NCBI RefSeq assembly: GCF_030295385.1
Contig: NZ_AP027079.1
Span: forward strand, 1,426,001-1,490,000
DNA from: Geothrix oryzae
GTDB lineage: Bacteria > Acidobacteriota > Holophagae > Holophagales > Holophagaceae
Reading direction: 5' to 3'
DNA length: 64,000 nt
The position numbers and the translations under genes were made by a program. Below, piece by piece: positions 27,169 through 35,318 of this stretch (within the stretch, counting starts at the first letter, position 1; every line of letters starts with the position of its first letter). The notes beneath the pieces were generated by a model that saw only the letters and a list, made by a program, of their open reading frames with translations, searched no databases and was not told the DNA's origin.

Positions 27169-28242
27169 CTATCGGGGGATGCCCGTTCGGCGTGGCCCAT
27201 GGGATGAGAGGGTGCTTGTGGGTTCGCCAACGGAGAAGGACAGGCGGAGGTAGGTATAGGCGGGTGCCTCGCAGAGGGATCCACCCTCTTCGCTGAAGAG
27301 GTAGACCTCGTTCGTCCCGGGCACGGGCATGACGGCCTCAGGGCGGCACAACCCCTCGAATTCAGGGAACCGGATGCGCTCGGTCTCCCCTTTCAGCGAG
27401 CACAGCCAGAGGGAGTAGCCCGCGGCCTTGTCCACGGGGCCGCCGATCACCAGATAGGCGCCCAGGGCGGGCACATATTGAATGTCCCGGATGCCTTGGC
27501 CCTCCAGGTCGATCGGTTGCATCCGCACCTCAGGCCGATCCGAGAACGGCTTCGAGACGAAGGCGAGCAGGGCCTTGCCGCAGTTCAGGGCGAAGGCCTT
27601 GCCGAAGGTGGGATCCCCGAAGGCGGGGCCGTACAGCGGCGACCTCAGGCCGATCACCAGCGTCTCGGGCTGCCCGGGAACCCAGGAGAGGCCCTCGGTG
27701 TTGAGCCCGCCCCTCACGCCGAAGGTGGCGGCCACCCTCGAGTACCAGCGCTCGTCCGGGAGGCTCTTGAGGCCCTCCAGCAGCAGGTCGCGGATGACGG
27801 TGGCGCGTTCCTGGTGCACGAACCTCCGGGTGGGATCCAGGGTGAAGGAGGTCAGCAGCCGGTAGGACTCGGTATCCTCGTCCGCCTGGGCCAGGCTGGA
27901 GAGGACATAGAACTGCCCCCCATGGAAGGTGATGCCCTCCAGGTCCTTCTGCTGCACCACCCGGGGCAGGACGGCGCCCGCTTCCTCCAGGCGGTCCAAG
28001 CTCGCCACCCGGATCTCCGGGTGCTCCGAATTGAGCCCCCCGTCGTAGGCCAGGTAGGCCTTTCCCTCCACGCAGACGGCGCCGCTGAGATCCTGGCGCC
28101 GCGGGCCCTCCTTCGCGAAGGAAGGCGTCCTCCCCTTGGCGAGCACGCGGAACGAGGGGATGGCACTCCGGGCGACTCCCACCGACAGCAGCATGATCGC
28201 GATCTGGCGCACGAGGCGGGGCAAGGCATCTCCGTCAGGCAT
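27169..28242 (-). CDS. Secreted DUF3616-type protein
   Basis: 357 residues. A hydrophobic N-terminal segment (LVRQIAIMLLSVGVARSA) looks like a signal peptide. The rest is beta-rich with repeated blade-like strands (AYLAYDGGLNSEH, LEGITFHGGQFYVLSSL, GGLNTEGLSWVPGQPETLVIGLR), matching the DUF3616 family, probably a beta-propeller. No catalytic motif is evident and the role of the family is unknown. It starts 12 bases after the DUF4010 gene, the last clear member of the sigma-54-led operon A. A phytase-like activity is conceivable for a propeller in this context but is not supported by motif. Confidence 0.75.
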   Translation of the reverse strand: MPDGDALPRLVRQIAIMLLSVGVARSAIPSFRVLAKGRTPSFAKEGPRRQDLSGAVCVEGKAYLAYDGGLNSEHPEIRVASLDRLEEAGAVLPRVVQQKDLEGITFHGGQFYVLSSLAQADEDTESYRLLTSFTLDPTRRFVHQERATVIRDLLLEGLKSLPDERWYSRVAATFGVRGGLNTEGLSWVPGQPETLVIGLRSPLYGPAFGDPTFGKAFALNCGKALLAFVSKPFSDRPEVRMQPIDLEGQGIRDIQYVPALGAYLVIGGPVDKAAGYSLWLCSLKGETERIRFPEFEGLCRPEAVMPVPGTNEVYLFSEEGGSLCEAPAYTYLRLSFSVGEPTSTLSSHGPRRTGIPR

Positions 28243-28254
28243 GGGGTTGCAGCA

Positions 28255-29586
28255 TCACAGGAAGAAGATGGAATACAGGATCGAGAGCACCGCCAGCGGG
28301 ATCATCCCCATGGCGGCCAGGTTGGCGGTGCGTCGCGTGCCGAACAGGTAGGTGTAGGCCACCTTCAGCAGATTGTTGCTGGCGCTGGCGATGATGATGG
28401 CCTGCAGGATCTGGAATGTGCCGATGCCCAGGTTGCCTTGCAGCACGGAGACCACGAAGGGCGTGATGTCGGAACAGCCCACCAGGAAGGACAGCATACG
28501 CAGGCCCATGCCCTTGTAGTAGAGCAGGGTGTACTTCGTGGCCAGCGAGACCGCCACGAACATGACGGCGAAGAAGAGGGCGGAGTTGATCTCCAGGGGG
28601 TTCTTGTGCAGGGCCGGTTCTTCACCCTCCGTCGGTGGGATGCCTTCGGCAGGGGCTTCCGCCGGCACCGCCTCGGGGATGGGGGCGACCGCCACCGTCT
28701 GGTCGCGGCGGATCCAGAAGGCGTAGCCGGCGGCGAGGCCAGCCAGCACCAGCAGCGCCGGCCCGACCTGGAGGGCGGAGCTGATCCGGAAGATGGAGAC
28801 GAGCACCAGGAGGCGCAGGTACATCATGCAGACCGCCAGCAGGATCGCGGCGGCGGCCTCCTGGTCGTGCCCGGGGTGGCGCTTGGATTTCTTGGCCAGC
28901 ACCAGCACGGCCACCGTGCTGGAGTAGACCCCCCCGATCAGGCCCGTCAGCAGCATGCCCTTGCGGGGCACGAGGTAGGTCTGAAGCACATAGCCCAGGT
29001 ACGAGATGGTCGTGGTGATCACCACCGCCATCCAGATCTGCCGCGGGGTCACGGGCAGCACCGTGAAGATCTGGCCCATGGCCCCGGAGGTCGGCGGCAG
29101 GCTCGGGATCAGCGGCAGCACCACCCCGGCGATCGCCAGGAACTTGCAGGCCGTGACCACCTCGCCGGTCTCCAGCCGGTCGGTGAACTGGCGGATCCGT
29201 CCTTTCGAATGGAGGATGAACAGGATCGAGACGCCGAAGAGCACCAGGAACCAGTGGGGCTGGTGGAGCGCCACGGGCCCAGTGGTGTAGGTGAGCAAGG
29301 CGATGAGCACGCCGATGAGGCCGGGGCTCTTCTTCTGGCGCACCTTGTTGCTGTAGTAGACGAGCAGGAAGGGAACCACCGCGGCCATGCCCAGCAGGAA
29401 CGCGATCTGGCCGACCGCGGGGATCTGGTAGAGCATGAATCCCAGCATGCCGAGGAAGACGAAGGTCCGAACCGTGCCGAAGGTGTCGAACTTCTTTTCG
29501 CTCTCGTAGTAATCCCGCAGACCGATGCCGATCAGGGTGCTGATGGCGAGGGTCAGCAGGAAGGGCGCCACCTGGGGTGGAAGCAT
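28255..29586 (-). CDS. MgtC/DUF4010-type inner-membrane protein, copy 1
   Basis: 443 residues, about 12 hydrophobic segments. The N-terminal third resembles MgtC/SapB proteins (FLLTLAISTLIGIGLRDYYE, FGTVRTFVFLG), and the C-terminal two thirds match DUF4010 (KFLAIAGVVLPLIP, LTGLIGGVYSSTVAVLVLAKK, LGIGTFQILQAIIIASASNN). A charged, Pro/Ala/Glu-rich loop near residues 315-345 separates the halves. Start ATG 29586 (MLPPQ) aligns with the start of the paralogue at 31718. MgtC relatives are linked to Mg2+ and phosphate homeostasis, but DUF4010 has no proven transport substrate. It is part of operon A. Confidence 0.88.
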   Translation of the reverse strand: MLPPQVAPFLLTLAISTLIGIGLRDYYESEKKFDTFGTVRTFVFLGMLGFMLYQIPAVGQIAFLLGMAAVVPFLLVYYSNKVRQKKSPGLIGVLIALLTYTTGPVALHQPHWFLVLFGVSILFILHSKGRIRQFTDRLETGEVVTACKFLAIAGVVLPLIPSLPPTSGAMGQIFTVLPVTPRQIWMAVVITTTISYLGYVLQTYLVPRKGMLLTGLIGGVYSSTVAVLVLAKKSKRHPGHDQEAAAAILLAVCMMYLRLLVLVSIFRISSALQVGPALLVLAGLAAGYAFWIRRDQTVAVAPIPEAVPAEAPAEGIPPTEGEEPALHKNPLEINSALFFAVMFVAVSLATKYTLLYYKGMGLRMLSFLVGCSDITPFVVSVLQGNLGIGTFQILQAIIIASASNNLLKVAYTYLFGTRRTANLAAMGMIPLAVLSILYSIFFL

Positions 29587-29649
29587 GGGGACTCCGGGAC
29601 GGTGGAACAGGAGGAAGGGGCAATCATCAGGGAGGGGCCCCTTCGCAGG

Positions 29650-29683
29650 CCCCGGGGCGGCTCCCCCCGAAGCCGCCCCGGGG
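29650..29683 (-). terminator. Strong intercistronic hairpin
   Basis: Perfect 13-bp stem CCCCGGGGCGGCT / AGCCGCCCCGGGG with loop CCCCCCGA, between the CYTH-like gene and DUF4010 copy 1. There is no T-run, so it is more likely an mRNA-processing or stability element within the operon than a complete stop. Confidence 0.55.
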
Positions 29684-29706
29684 TGGGGCATGGATCCGGG
29701 AAGAAC

Positions 29707-30345
29707 CTATTCCATGCCCATGACGCCCTTGGCGGCCTTCAGGTAGTTGGTGTTCGGCATGGCGGCGATGCCGAGACCTTCGATCACCTGGCGCATGCCA
29801 TCGTAGTTCTCGCTCTCCGCGCAGGCGGATTCCAGCATGGCGCCGTTGAACCAGACCTGGGCGTACTCGCAGATGATGCCGTCAATGGTGAACCCGTAGC
29901 GCATCTTCTCGACGGCCACGGGAACCAGGTCGGGGTGCTTGCGGGCCATGGCGATGAATTCCTCGATGGTGTAGACATCCTTGTCCAGGGCCATCTCGGC
30001 CTTGAGGTGGGACAGGATGGTGGCCAGATCCTCCTTCTTCACGGGGAACTGGAACTTCCCGCGGGGCTGGAAGATCTCGTAGCCCTCGGGGGTCTCGCCC
30101 ACCTTGGTCTTGATGTCCAGCAGGCCGTCGCGCACTTTCACATTGGCCTCGTTCGTCTTCGCGCTCAGGAAGTAGGTCTCTTTGGGCATGCGGCGAGCCT
30201 GGAAGAGGACGGTCTTGCCGTTCCACATCTTCTCCTTCACTAGCTCGATGACGCCGTGGCCGAAGACTCGGAACTCGGCTCGGGGAATGAGCTTCAGGGC
30301 GTCTTCGGCGGAAGTGGCGGTGTTCTTGGCAAACACATCGGACAT
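29707..30345 (-). CDS. Diverged CYTH-like protein A, cytoplasmic
   Basis: 212 residues, no signal peptide or membrane segment. It looks like a distant CYTH/triphosphate-tunnel fold: an acidic-basic opening strand (RAEFRVFGHGVIELV), a strand pair TYFLSAKTNEANVKVRDGLLDIKT, and a C-terminal EYAQVWFNGAMLESACAE followed by the helix MRQVIEGLG and NTNYLKAAKGV. The canonical ExExK is not intact. It lines up by eye with the protein at 34606-35217 in all these blocks, so the two are paralogues within one operon. The ATG at 30345 was preferred over a much longer frame running upstream, which is antisense noise. Function unknown; binding of phosphate polymers is inference. Confidence 0.75.
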   Translation of the reverse strand: MSDVFAKNTATSAEDALKLIPRAEFRVFGHGVIELVKEKMWNGKTVLFQARRMPKETYFLSAKTNEANVKVRDGLLDIKTKVGETPEGYEIFQPRGKFQFPVKKEDLATILSHLKAEMALDKDVYTIEEFIAMARKHPDLVPVAVEKMRYGFTIDGIICEYAQVWFNGAMLESACAESENYDGMRQVIEGLGIAAMPNTNYLKAAKGVMGME

Positions 30346-30428
30346 GGGGTTGCTCCAGTGAGGGGTGGATGGGAGATCCATCCAGGGCGGGTGCCCCTGG
30401 GGGCAGGGGCGGGAAGATGCCACCGGGC

Positions 30429-31718
30429 CTAGAAAGCCACGGCGGCGTAGAGGAAGGAGAGGCCGACGATCCCCGCCATGCCGAGGGCCGTGAGGCGGGC
30501 GGTCTGGCGGTGGCCGAAGGCGAAGGTGTAGGCCGTCTTCATCACATTGTTCGAGGCGGTGGCGATGACGATGGCCTGAAGGATCTGGTGCGTGCCGATG
30601 CCGAGGTTGCCCTGCAGGACGGACACGATGAAGGGGACGATGTCGGAGGCGCCCACGAGGAAGGAGAGCATCCGGAGCCCCAGTTCCTGGAAGCGCAGCA
30701 GGACGAACTTGGTGACCAGGGACACGGTGACGAACATGAGGGCGAACAGCAGCGCGGCGTTCAGCTCGAGCGGGTTGCGCTCCTTGACCTCCACGACCTC
30801 GTCGCCCTCGGCCGGATCGGCGGCGGGCGCGCCGCCACGGCGCAGCCACCAGGCATAGGCCCCGGCCATCAGCGAGAAGAGCAGGAAGGGCGGAACGAGC
30901 CGGATGGCGCCCAGGGGCATGAAGGCTGCGACCAGAAAGAGGATCCGCAGGTACATCGTGGGGGTGGACAGCATGATGGCCGCGGCCGCCTCCCGGGCCT
31001 GGTGGCCGTGGGGGCGGGTCTTCTTGGAGATCACCAGGACCGTCATGGTGCTGGAGTAGAGTCCCCCGATCAGGCCCGTCAGCAGCAGGCCCTTCTTGGG
31101 GTAGAGGTAGGTCTGCAGCACATAACCGAAGTAGGAGATGGCGGTGGTCACCACCACGGCCATCCAGATCTGGTGCGGCCCGACGGGAAGCACGGCAAAG
31201 ATCTTCCCAGCCAGGCCATCCGCAGGCGGGACCGCCGGGATGAGGGGCAGGATGACGCCGGCGATCGCCAGGAATTTGCAGGCGGTCACCACCTCGCCGG
31301 TTTCCAGCCGATCCGTGAACTGTCGGATGCGGCCCTTGGAATGCAGCACGAAGAGGATGGTGACGGCAAAGGCGACGAGGTACCAGTGCGGTTCGTGGAT
31401 CACCACCGGGCCCACGCTGTAGGTGAGGAGGGCGATGAGCACGCCGATGAGCCCAGGGCTCTTCTGCTGGCTGACCTTGTGGTTGTAGTAGATCAGGAGG
31501 AAGGGCCCCACCACCACCATGCCCACCAGGAAGGCGTAGGCGCCGATGACCGGGATCCGGTAGAGCATGTGGCCCAGCAGCCCGAGGAAGATGAAGGTCC
31601 TGACCGTCCCGAAGGTGTCCCGCTTTCCTTCCTGCTCGTAGTATTCGCGCAGGCCGATGCCGATCAGCGAACTGATGGCGACGGTGAGGAGGAAAGGGGT
31701 GAACTGGGGTGGGAACAA
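30429..31718 (-). CDS. MgtC/DUF4010-type inner-membrane protein, copy 2
   Basis: 429 residues, strongly similar throughout to the protein at 28255-29586, including LTVAISSLIGIGLREYYEQ, LLLTGLIGGLYSSTMTVLV and LGIGTHQILQAIVIATASNN. About 12 transmembrane segments. I chose a TTG start at 31718 because it is preceded by GGAG at the right distance and gives MFPPQF, matching MLPPQV of copy 1; a second TTG lies four codons upstream. Two copies flanking a CYTH-like gene suggest a heteromeric membrane unit or subfunctionalised duplicates. Transport substrate unknown. Confidence 0.87.
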   Translation of the reverse strand: MFPPQFTPFLLTVAISSLIGIGLREYYEQEGKRDTFGTVRTFIFLGLLGHMLYRIPVIGAYAFLVGMVVVGPFLLIYYNHKVSQQKSPGLIGVLIALLTYSVGPVVIHEPHWYLVAFAVTILFVLHSKGRIRQFTDRLETGEVVTACKFLAIAGVILPLIPAVPPADGLAGKIFAVLPVGPHQIWMAVVVTTAISYFGYVLQTYLYPKKGLLLTGLIGGLYSSTMTVLVISKKTRPHGHQAREAAAAIMLSTPTMYLRILFLVAAFMPLGAIRLVPPFLLFSLMAGAYAWWLRRGGAPAADPAEGDEVVEVKERNPLELNAALLFALMFVTVSLVTKFVLLRFQELGLRMLSFLVGASDIVPFIVSVLQGNLGIGTHQILQAIVIATASNNVMKTAYTFAFGHRQTARLTALGMAGIVGLSFLYAAVAF

Positions 31719-31778
31719 ATGACGCTCCAAGGCGGCCGGGGCCGGCTGCGGGTTGATCGTGGTTGTGGGGTGGTCCGG

Positions 31779-32504
31779 CTAGGACCGCTTCCTGGACACG
31801 AGATCTTTGAAATAGACGAGGTAGAGCCCCGCGAGAACGACGCCGGCGACCAGCCAGCCGGAGGACCGGCGCCTCGGCACCACCTCCACGACCATGGAGG
31901 TGTCGTCGCCCTGGCGGAGGCCGGTGAACTGCAGGATGGCCGCCTGGTGGCCGTCGAGCCGGGTCAGCAGCACGCGGGGACCGATTTCTGATTTCTTCGG
32001 CTTCGGCAGCTGCTCGCGGATGGCCTGGGCCATCATGTCCTCCGGGAAGAGGAATTCGAACCGGTAGCTCCCGATGGCGGTTTCCTGGGTGTTCACGAAG
32101 GCGTGCCGGAAGAGGCGGCTGTTGGCCGGGAGGGTGCTCCGCTCGCCCGGTCCCAGCTGGACCTCCTGGATGGCCCGCTTCACCTCGAAGGCGATGCGGA
32201 GGGTGGCCGTGGCCGGCATGCCCTCGGGTAGGTGGAACCGGAGGGTGGTCATGCCGTTTCGCGGCCCGCACTCCAGGCCCACGCCGGCGGGCGCTTCCAC
32301 CAGCCGCGGATTTTCGGGGGAGGGAAAGCCGAGGGGCAGGCTGAGCGTGCCAGGCGTGGCGCTCGTGACGACCACGGTGGCCGTGGCCTGGCCCGACCCC
32401 TGTTCGTCGGCGTGGAGGCGAACCACATAGGACTGGATGTCCGTGGCCATCAGCAGGCTTGGCGCCAGGAAGGCCAGGAAGGAAAGAAGGCGGAGGATCC
32501 TCAT
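31779..32504 (-). CDS. Exported protein with C-terminal membrane anchor, unknown
   Basis: 241 residues. An N-terminal signal peptide (MRILRLLSFLAFLAPSLLMA) leads to a beta-rich extracytoplasmic domain of about 170 residues (repeated short V/T/S strands such as GQATATVVVTSATPGTLSLPL), then a single TM helix near the C-terminus (WLVAGVVLAGLYLVYF) and a basic cytoplasmic tail (KDLVSRKRS). The topology suggests a periplasmic sensor, receptor or accessory domain for the SLC13 carrier, with which it overlaps by 4 bases (ATGA). I do not recognise the family. Confidence 0.75.
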   Translation of the reverse strand: MRILRLLSFLAFLAPSLLMATDIQSYVVRLHADEQGSGQATATVVVTSATPGTLSLPLGFPSPENPRLVEAPAGVGLECGPRNGMTTLRFHLPEGMPATATLRIAFEVKRAIQEVQLGPGERSTLPANSRLFRHAFVNTQETAIGSYRFEFLFPEDMMAQAIREQLPKPKKSEIGPRVLLTRLDGHQAAILQFTGLRQGDDTSMVVEVVPRRRSSGWLVAGVVLAGLYLVYFKDLVSRKRS

Positions 32505-34066
32505 GGTGCCACCGCCCAGAATGCAGGTGTGATGCCCAGCCAGTGGAACCAGGTGGCCCCGGAGAGCACCAGGATCGCCACCCCGAGGGTGCAGGTGAGC
32601 ATGCCGTACTTGAAGTTGTCCGAAACCGTGAACTGGTTGGTGGAGAAGAGGATCACATTCGGCTTTCCGCTGATGGGCAGGCCCACCACCCAGTCGATGC
32701 AGAGGGCGGCGGGAAGCGCCAGCGACAGCGGATTCCAGCCCAGGGCCTTGGCCAGGGTGATGATGATCGGAATCATGATGAGGGTGCGGACGGTCTTCGA
32801 GGTGGTGAGCAGGTGACTGTACATCATCACGGAGATCACCACGGTGTAGGTGATTCCGAAGGGCACCCCCTTGAGGTTCATCCCCCCGAAGAGCATCCGG
32901 ACGCCCCATTCGGCGGCGCCGGTGTCGTCCAGGGCGAGGCCGCCCGCGTAGGCGCCCGCGCTGAAGATCAGCAGGTGCCAGGGAATGTCCGCCTCGGCCC
33001 AGGACAGGATGCCCCAGCGGGGGAAGAGGACGATCACGGCCCCCAGCAGCGCGGCGAAGGGCGCGCTGATCTCCACGCCGAACCACCGCATGTGGAAGAT
33101 GTCGGTCATCCACAGGAACAGCACCATGCCGAAGATGGCGATGGCCTTCTTCTCCTGGAAGCTCAGGGAGCCCATGGCCCGGTACTGCTCTCGGACCAGA
33201 TCGAGCCCGCCCTCCACCTGGGGAACCTGGTTCTCGGGCCGGATGCGGAACAGCAGTTTCTGCCCGAGGATCCACATGAGGAGGATGGTGACGATGGCCA
33301 CCGGCGCACCCAGACGCATCCAGTCCATGTAGTAGACCCGGTGCCCGCCCATGTTCTGGATGAGGCCCACCGCGATGAGGTTGGCCGAGCTGCCGGTCAT
33401 GGTGATGGACGAGAGCACCGAAATGCAGGCCAGGTTGAGCAGCATGAGGTTCTTGCCGAAGGCGTTCGGCGTGGCTTCCGTGGAGCCGTAGATGGTGGCG
33501 ACCACGATCATGAGCGGCAATGTCATCACGCACCGGGCCGCCGTGGCGGGGATGAGCGGCGCCAGGGCCAGCTGCAGGACCACGAAGGCCAGCAGGGCCC
33601 AGCTGGCCTTGTGGCCGAAGCGCAGCACCAGCCACAGGGCCATGCGCTTGGCGAGCCGGGTCTTCACCAGCATGGAGCTCAGGATGAAGGCCAGCAGGTT
33701 CAGCCAGATCACCTCCATCCCCAGGACATCCATGATGGCTTTGGCATTCGAGGTGCGCGTCACCAGCAGCAGGAACATGAGGACAAGGGAGGTGACATAG
33801 GTCGGGAAGGGTTCGGTTACCCACCAGACCAGGGCGAGCATGAAGCACGCGGCGCCGGACTGGGCCGACGCGCTCAGGCCCGCGCCGGCGGGCAGGTAGT
33901 AGATGAGGAGGAACAGCAGGATGCCGCCCGGGAATCCCAGGTAGCGCATCCACTGCTCGGTGGGGCTCTGTGCCTCCCTCACCTTCGAGGAGAGTGTCAT
34001 CTTCTCCATGTCCAGGAGTTCCTGGAGGGTGGGTGGGGCGTTGGCGGGTCGTGCTTCGGAATTCAT
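32501..34066 (-). CDS. SLC13/DASS family anion transporter
   Basis: 521 residues, about 11-12 TM segments. The divalent anion:sodium symporter family moves dicarboxylates, sulfate or phosphate. Key features: a first helix-hairpin SNT-like motif in TMTGSSANLIAVGL, a second one in ISGKPNVILFSTNQF, and the N-terminal LVWWVTEPFPTYVTSL. The N-terminus carries about 40 cytoplasmic residues. The carboxylate-type SNT motif is not intact (SSAN), so the substrate cannot be assumed; the phosphate-type porin and phosphatases in the cluster make phosphate, or another oxyanion, more likely. It lies within operon A and is coupled to the following membrane-anchored protein. Confidence 0.88.
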   Translation of the reverse strand: MNSEARPANAPPTLQELLDMEKMTLSSKVREAQSPTEQWMRYLGFPGGILLFLLIYYLPAGAGLSASAQSGAACFMLALVWWVTEPFPTYVTSLVLMFLLLVTRTSNAKAIMDVLGMEVIWLNLLAFILSSMLVKTRLAKRMALWLVLRFGHKASWALLAFVVLQLALAPLIPATAARCVMTLPLMIVVATIYGSTEATPNAFGKNLMLLNLACISVLSSITMTGSSANLIAVGLIQNMGGHRVYYMDWMRLGAPVAIVTILLMWILGQKLLFRIRPENQVPQVEGGLDLVREQYRAMGSLSFQEKKAIAIFGMVLFLWMTDIFHMRWFGVEISAPFAALLGAVIVLFPRWGILSWAEADIPWHLLIFSAGAYAGGLALDDTGAAEWGVRMLFGGMNLKGVPFGITYTVVISVMMYSHLLTTSKTVRTLIMIPIIITLAKALGWNPLSLALPAALCIDWVVGLPISGKPNVILFSTNQFTVSDNFKYGMLTCTLGVAILVLSGATWFHWLGITPAFWAVAP

Positions 34067-34082
34067 GCCGGAACCTGAAAGT

Positions 34083-34107
34083 GCGGGCCACCGGTGGGGT
34101 GGCCCGC
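34083..34107 (-). terminator. Intercistronic hairpin
   Basis: Perfect 10-bp stem GCGGGCCACC / GGTGGCCCGC with loop GGTGG between the CYTH gene and the SLC13 gene. It has no T-run; it is a candidate mRNA stabiliser or attenuator. Confidence 0.5.
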
Positions 34108-34117
34108 GGGAGAGGGA

Positions 34118-34591
34118 TTAGGCCTTGGTCCAGTTCTTGAAGGGGTGCTTCAGGAGGTTGGAGTTGAAGTAGCGCGGATCGCTGGAGACCTCTGCGCCGA
34201 CCCAGTCCGGCAGCGTGATCTTCTCACCTTCGGACGCCAGCTCCACCTCGGCCACCACCAGGCCTTCGTTTTCGCCATGGAAGACATCGATCTCCCAGGT
34301 CTTCCCGCCGTGGACTTCCTTGTGGCGGTGCTTGTCGATGAGGGGCTGCTCGCAGAGGTTGTCCAGGAGGATCGCGGCATCCTCCCCGGGAATCAGGTAC
34401 TCGAACTCGGCGCGGGTGACACCCGTGGTGATGCCCTTGATGGTGAGCTTGGCCTTCGTCCCCTCGATGCGCACGCGGACGACGCGTTCCTTCTGCGAGT
34501 TCAGGTAGCCCTGCTTGAAGTGCGTGCCTTCACTCTGGGGTTTCCAGGCGGCGAGGTTGACGAGGTACTTCCGTTCGATTTCCTTGGCCAT
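34118..34591 (-). CDS. CYTH-domain protein (triphosphate tunnel metalloenzyme)
   Basis: 157 residues, the size of single-domain bacterial triphosphatases such as the Nitrosomonas enzyme. The defining ExExK motif is intact at the N-terminus (KEIERKYLV). The tunnel strands follow with alternating basic and acidic residues: VVRVRIEGTKAKLTIKG, RAEFEYLIP, KHRHKEVHGGKTWEIDVF and GLVVAEVELASEGE. This fold binds a triphosphate inside a beta-barrel with Mg or Mn; members are tripolyphosphatases, thiamine-triphosphatases or adenylate cyclases. Without a tail or extra domain, short-chain polyphosphate hydrolysis is the likeliest activity. It is cytoplasmic and the third gene of operon A. Confidence 0.9.
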   Translation of the reverse strand: MAKEIERKYLVNLAAWKPQSEGTHFKQGYLNSQKERVVRVRIEGTKAKLTIKGITTGVTRAEFEYLIPGEDAAILLDNLCEQPLIDKHRHKEVHGGKTWEIDVFHGENEGLVVAEVELASEGEKITLPDWVGAEVSSDPRYFNSNLLKHPFKNWTKA

Positions 34592-34605
34592 GTCGAGGCT
34601 CCGAT

Positions 34606-35217
34606 TCAGTGTCTTGGGGTGGGATGGATTCGCAGGGCGTCTTTGAGTCCCTGCGGGTAGCTGGTGTTGCCTCGCGCTCGGAGTCCCAGGCGGGCGATGA
34701 CCTGGAGGGTCAGGTCAGGATCTTCGTGCTCCACGGAAAGGCACTCGACCCTGGCTCGGCGGATCGTAAGCCGGGCGAATTCGCCGCTGACGCCATCCAG
34801 TTCAAATATTTCGGATTGCTTCAAAATGCTGACGGCATGGACCTCGGGGGTATGCCGCAGGATGGTTTCCATGAACTGCGCTTGGGTGTACTCGGATCGG
34901 TCCAGCCTCGGGGCCGGGAGACCCCAGGCCTCGAAGAGTCGTGCCACCACCGAGGGCGGGCAGGGAAAGCCGGCGGAGAGGACCGGATCCCACAGTTCCA
35001 AGCCGCCGGGTCCCGTTTCCTTGCGCCACTTGAGCCGCACCGTGCCCTCCTGGATCTGGACATCGTGCATGCTCATCCGGCACAGGAGGCAGACATCCTG
35101 CGAAGTGACCGTTGGAGAGACCGACAACTCAGGGTGATCCTGTCGGAACGCGTCGAAGGACGGAGCGAAGGACCGCCATTCCCAACGGGGCATGTCTAGG
35201 GGAGCGGCCTTGCTCAT
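34606..35217 (-). CDS. Diverged CYTH-like protein B, cytoplasmic
   Basis: 203 residues, no signal or TM. Possible CYTH fold: opening PRWEWRSF (a W-E-W-R version of the ExExK strand), DVCLLCRMSMHDVQIQEGTVRLKWR, then helices and a closing GEFARLTIRRARVECLSVEHED, with the C-terminal LGLRARGNTSYPQGLKDAL. These blocks match, in order, those of the protein at 29707-30345, and the gene sits 14 bases upstream of the true CYTH gene. I infer a paralogous, diverged family specific to this system. Because metal-binding acidic residues are only partly conserved, it may bind rather than hydrolyse its ligand. Confidence 0.75.
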   Translation of the reverse strand: MSKAAPLDMPRWEWRSFAPSFDAFRQDHPELSVSPTVTSQDVCLLCRMSMHDVQIQEGTVRLKWRKETGPGGLELWDPVLSAGFPCPPSVVARLFEAWGLPAPRLDRSEYTQAQFMETILRHTPEVHAVSILKQSEIFELDGVSGEFARLTIRRARVECLSVEHEDPDLTLQVIARLGLRARGNTSYPQGLKDALRIHPTPRH

Positions 35218-35318
35218 GGATATCCCGGAGGCCAGAGGGTGATGGTTTGGGCTCGCGGCTCCCGGAGGCGGTCGGAGGAGTCACCGCGATGGGGGACCCC
35301 TCCGGACCGGATCCAGGG

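Noticed and set aside
27478-30243. A 921-residue open frame on the plus strand, and other very long antisense frames (1897-4125, 3902-6148, 6154-8373, 9832-11763, 46258-48180, 49643-51628, 51758-53992, 54040-56124)
   Set aside because: They lie opposite well-supported genes, have His/Gly/Gln/Ala-rich composition and no recognisable domains. Such frames are expected by chance in high-GC DNA with biased third codon positions.
29707-32271. An 854-residue minus-strand frame that could be read as one large fusion protein ending in the CYTH-like domain
   Set aside because: Its N-terminal part overlaps DUF4010 copy 2 and the exported protein in another frame. Only the segment from ATG 30345 has a recognisable pattern and a sensible start.
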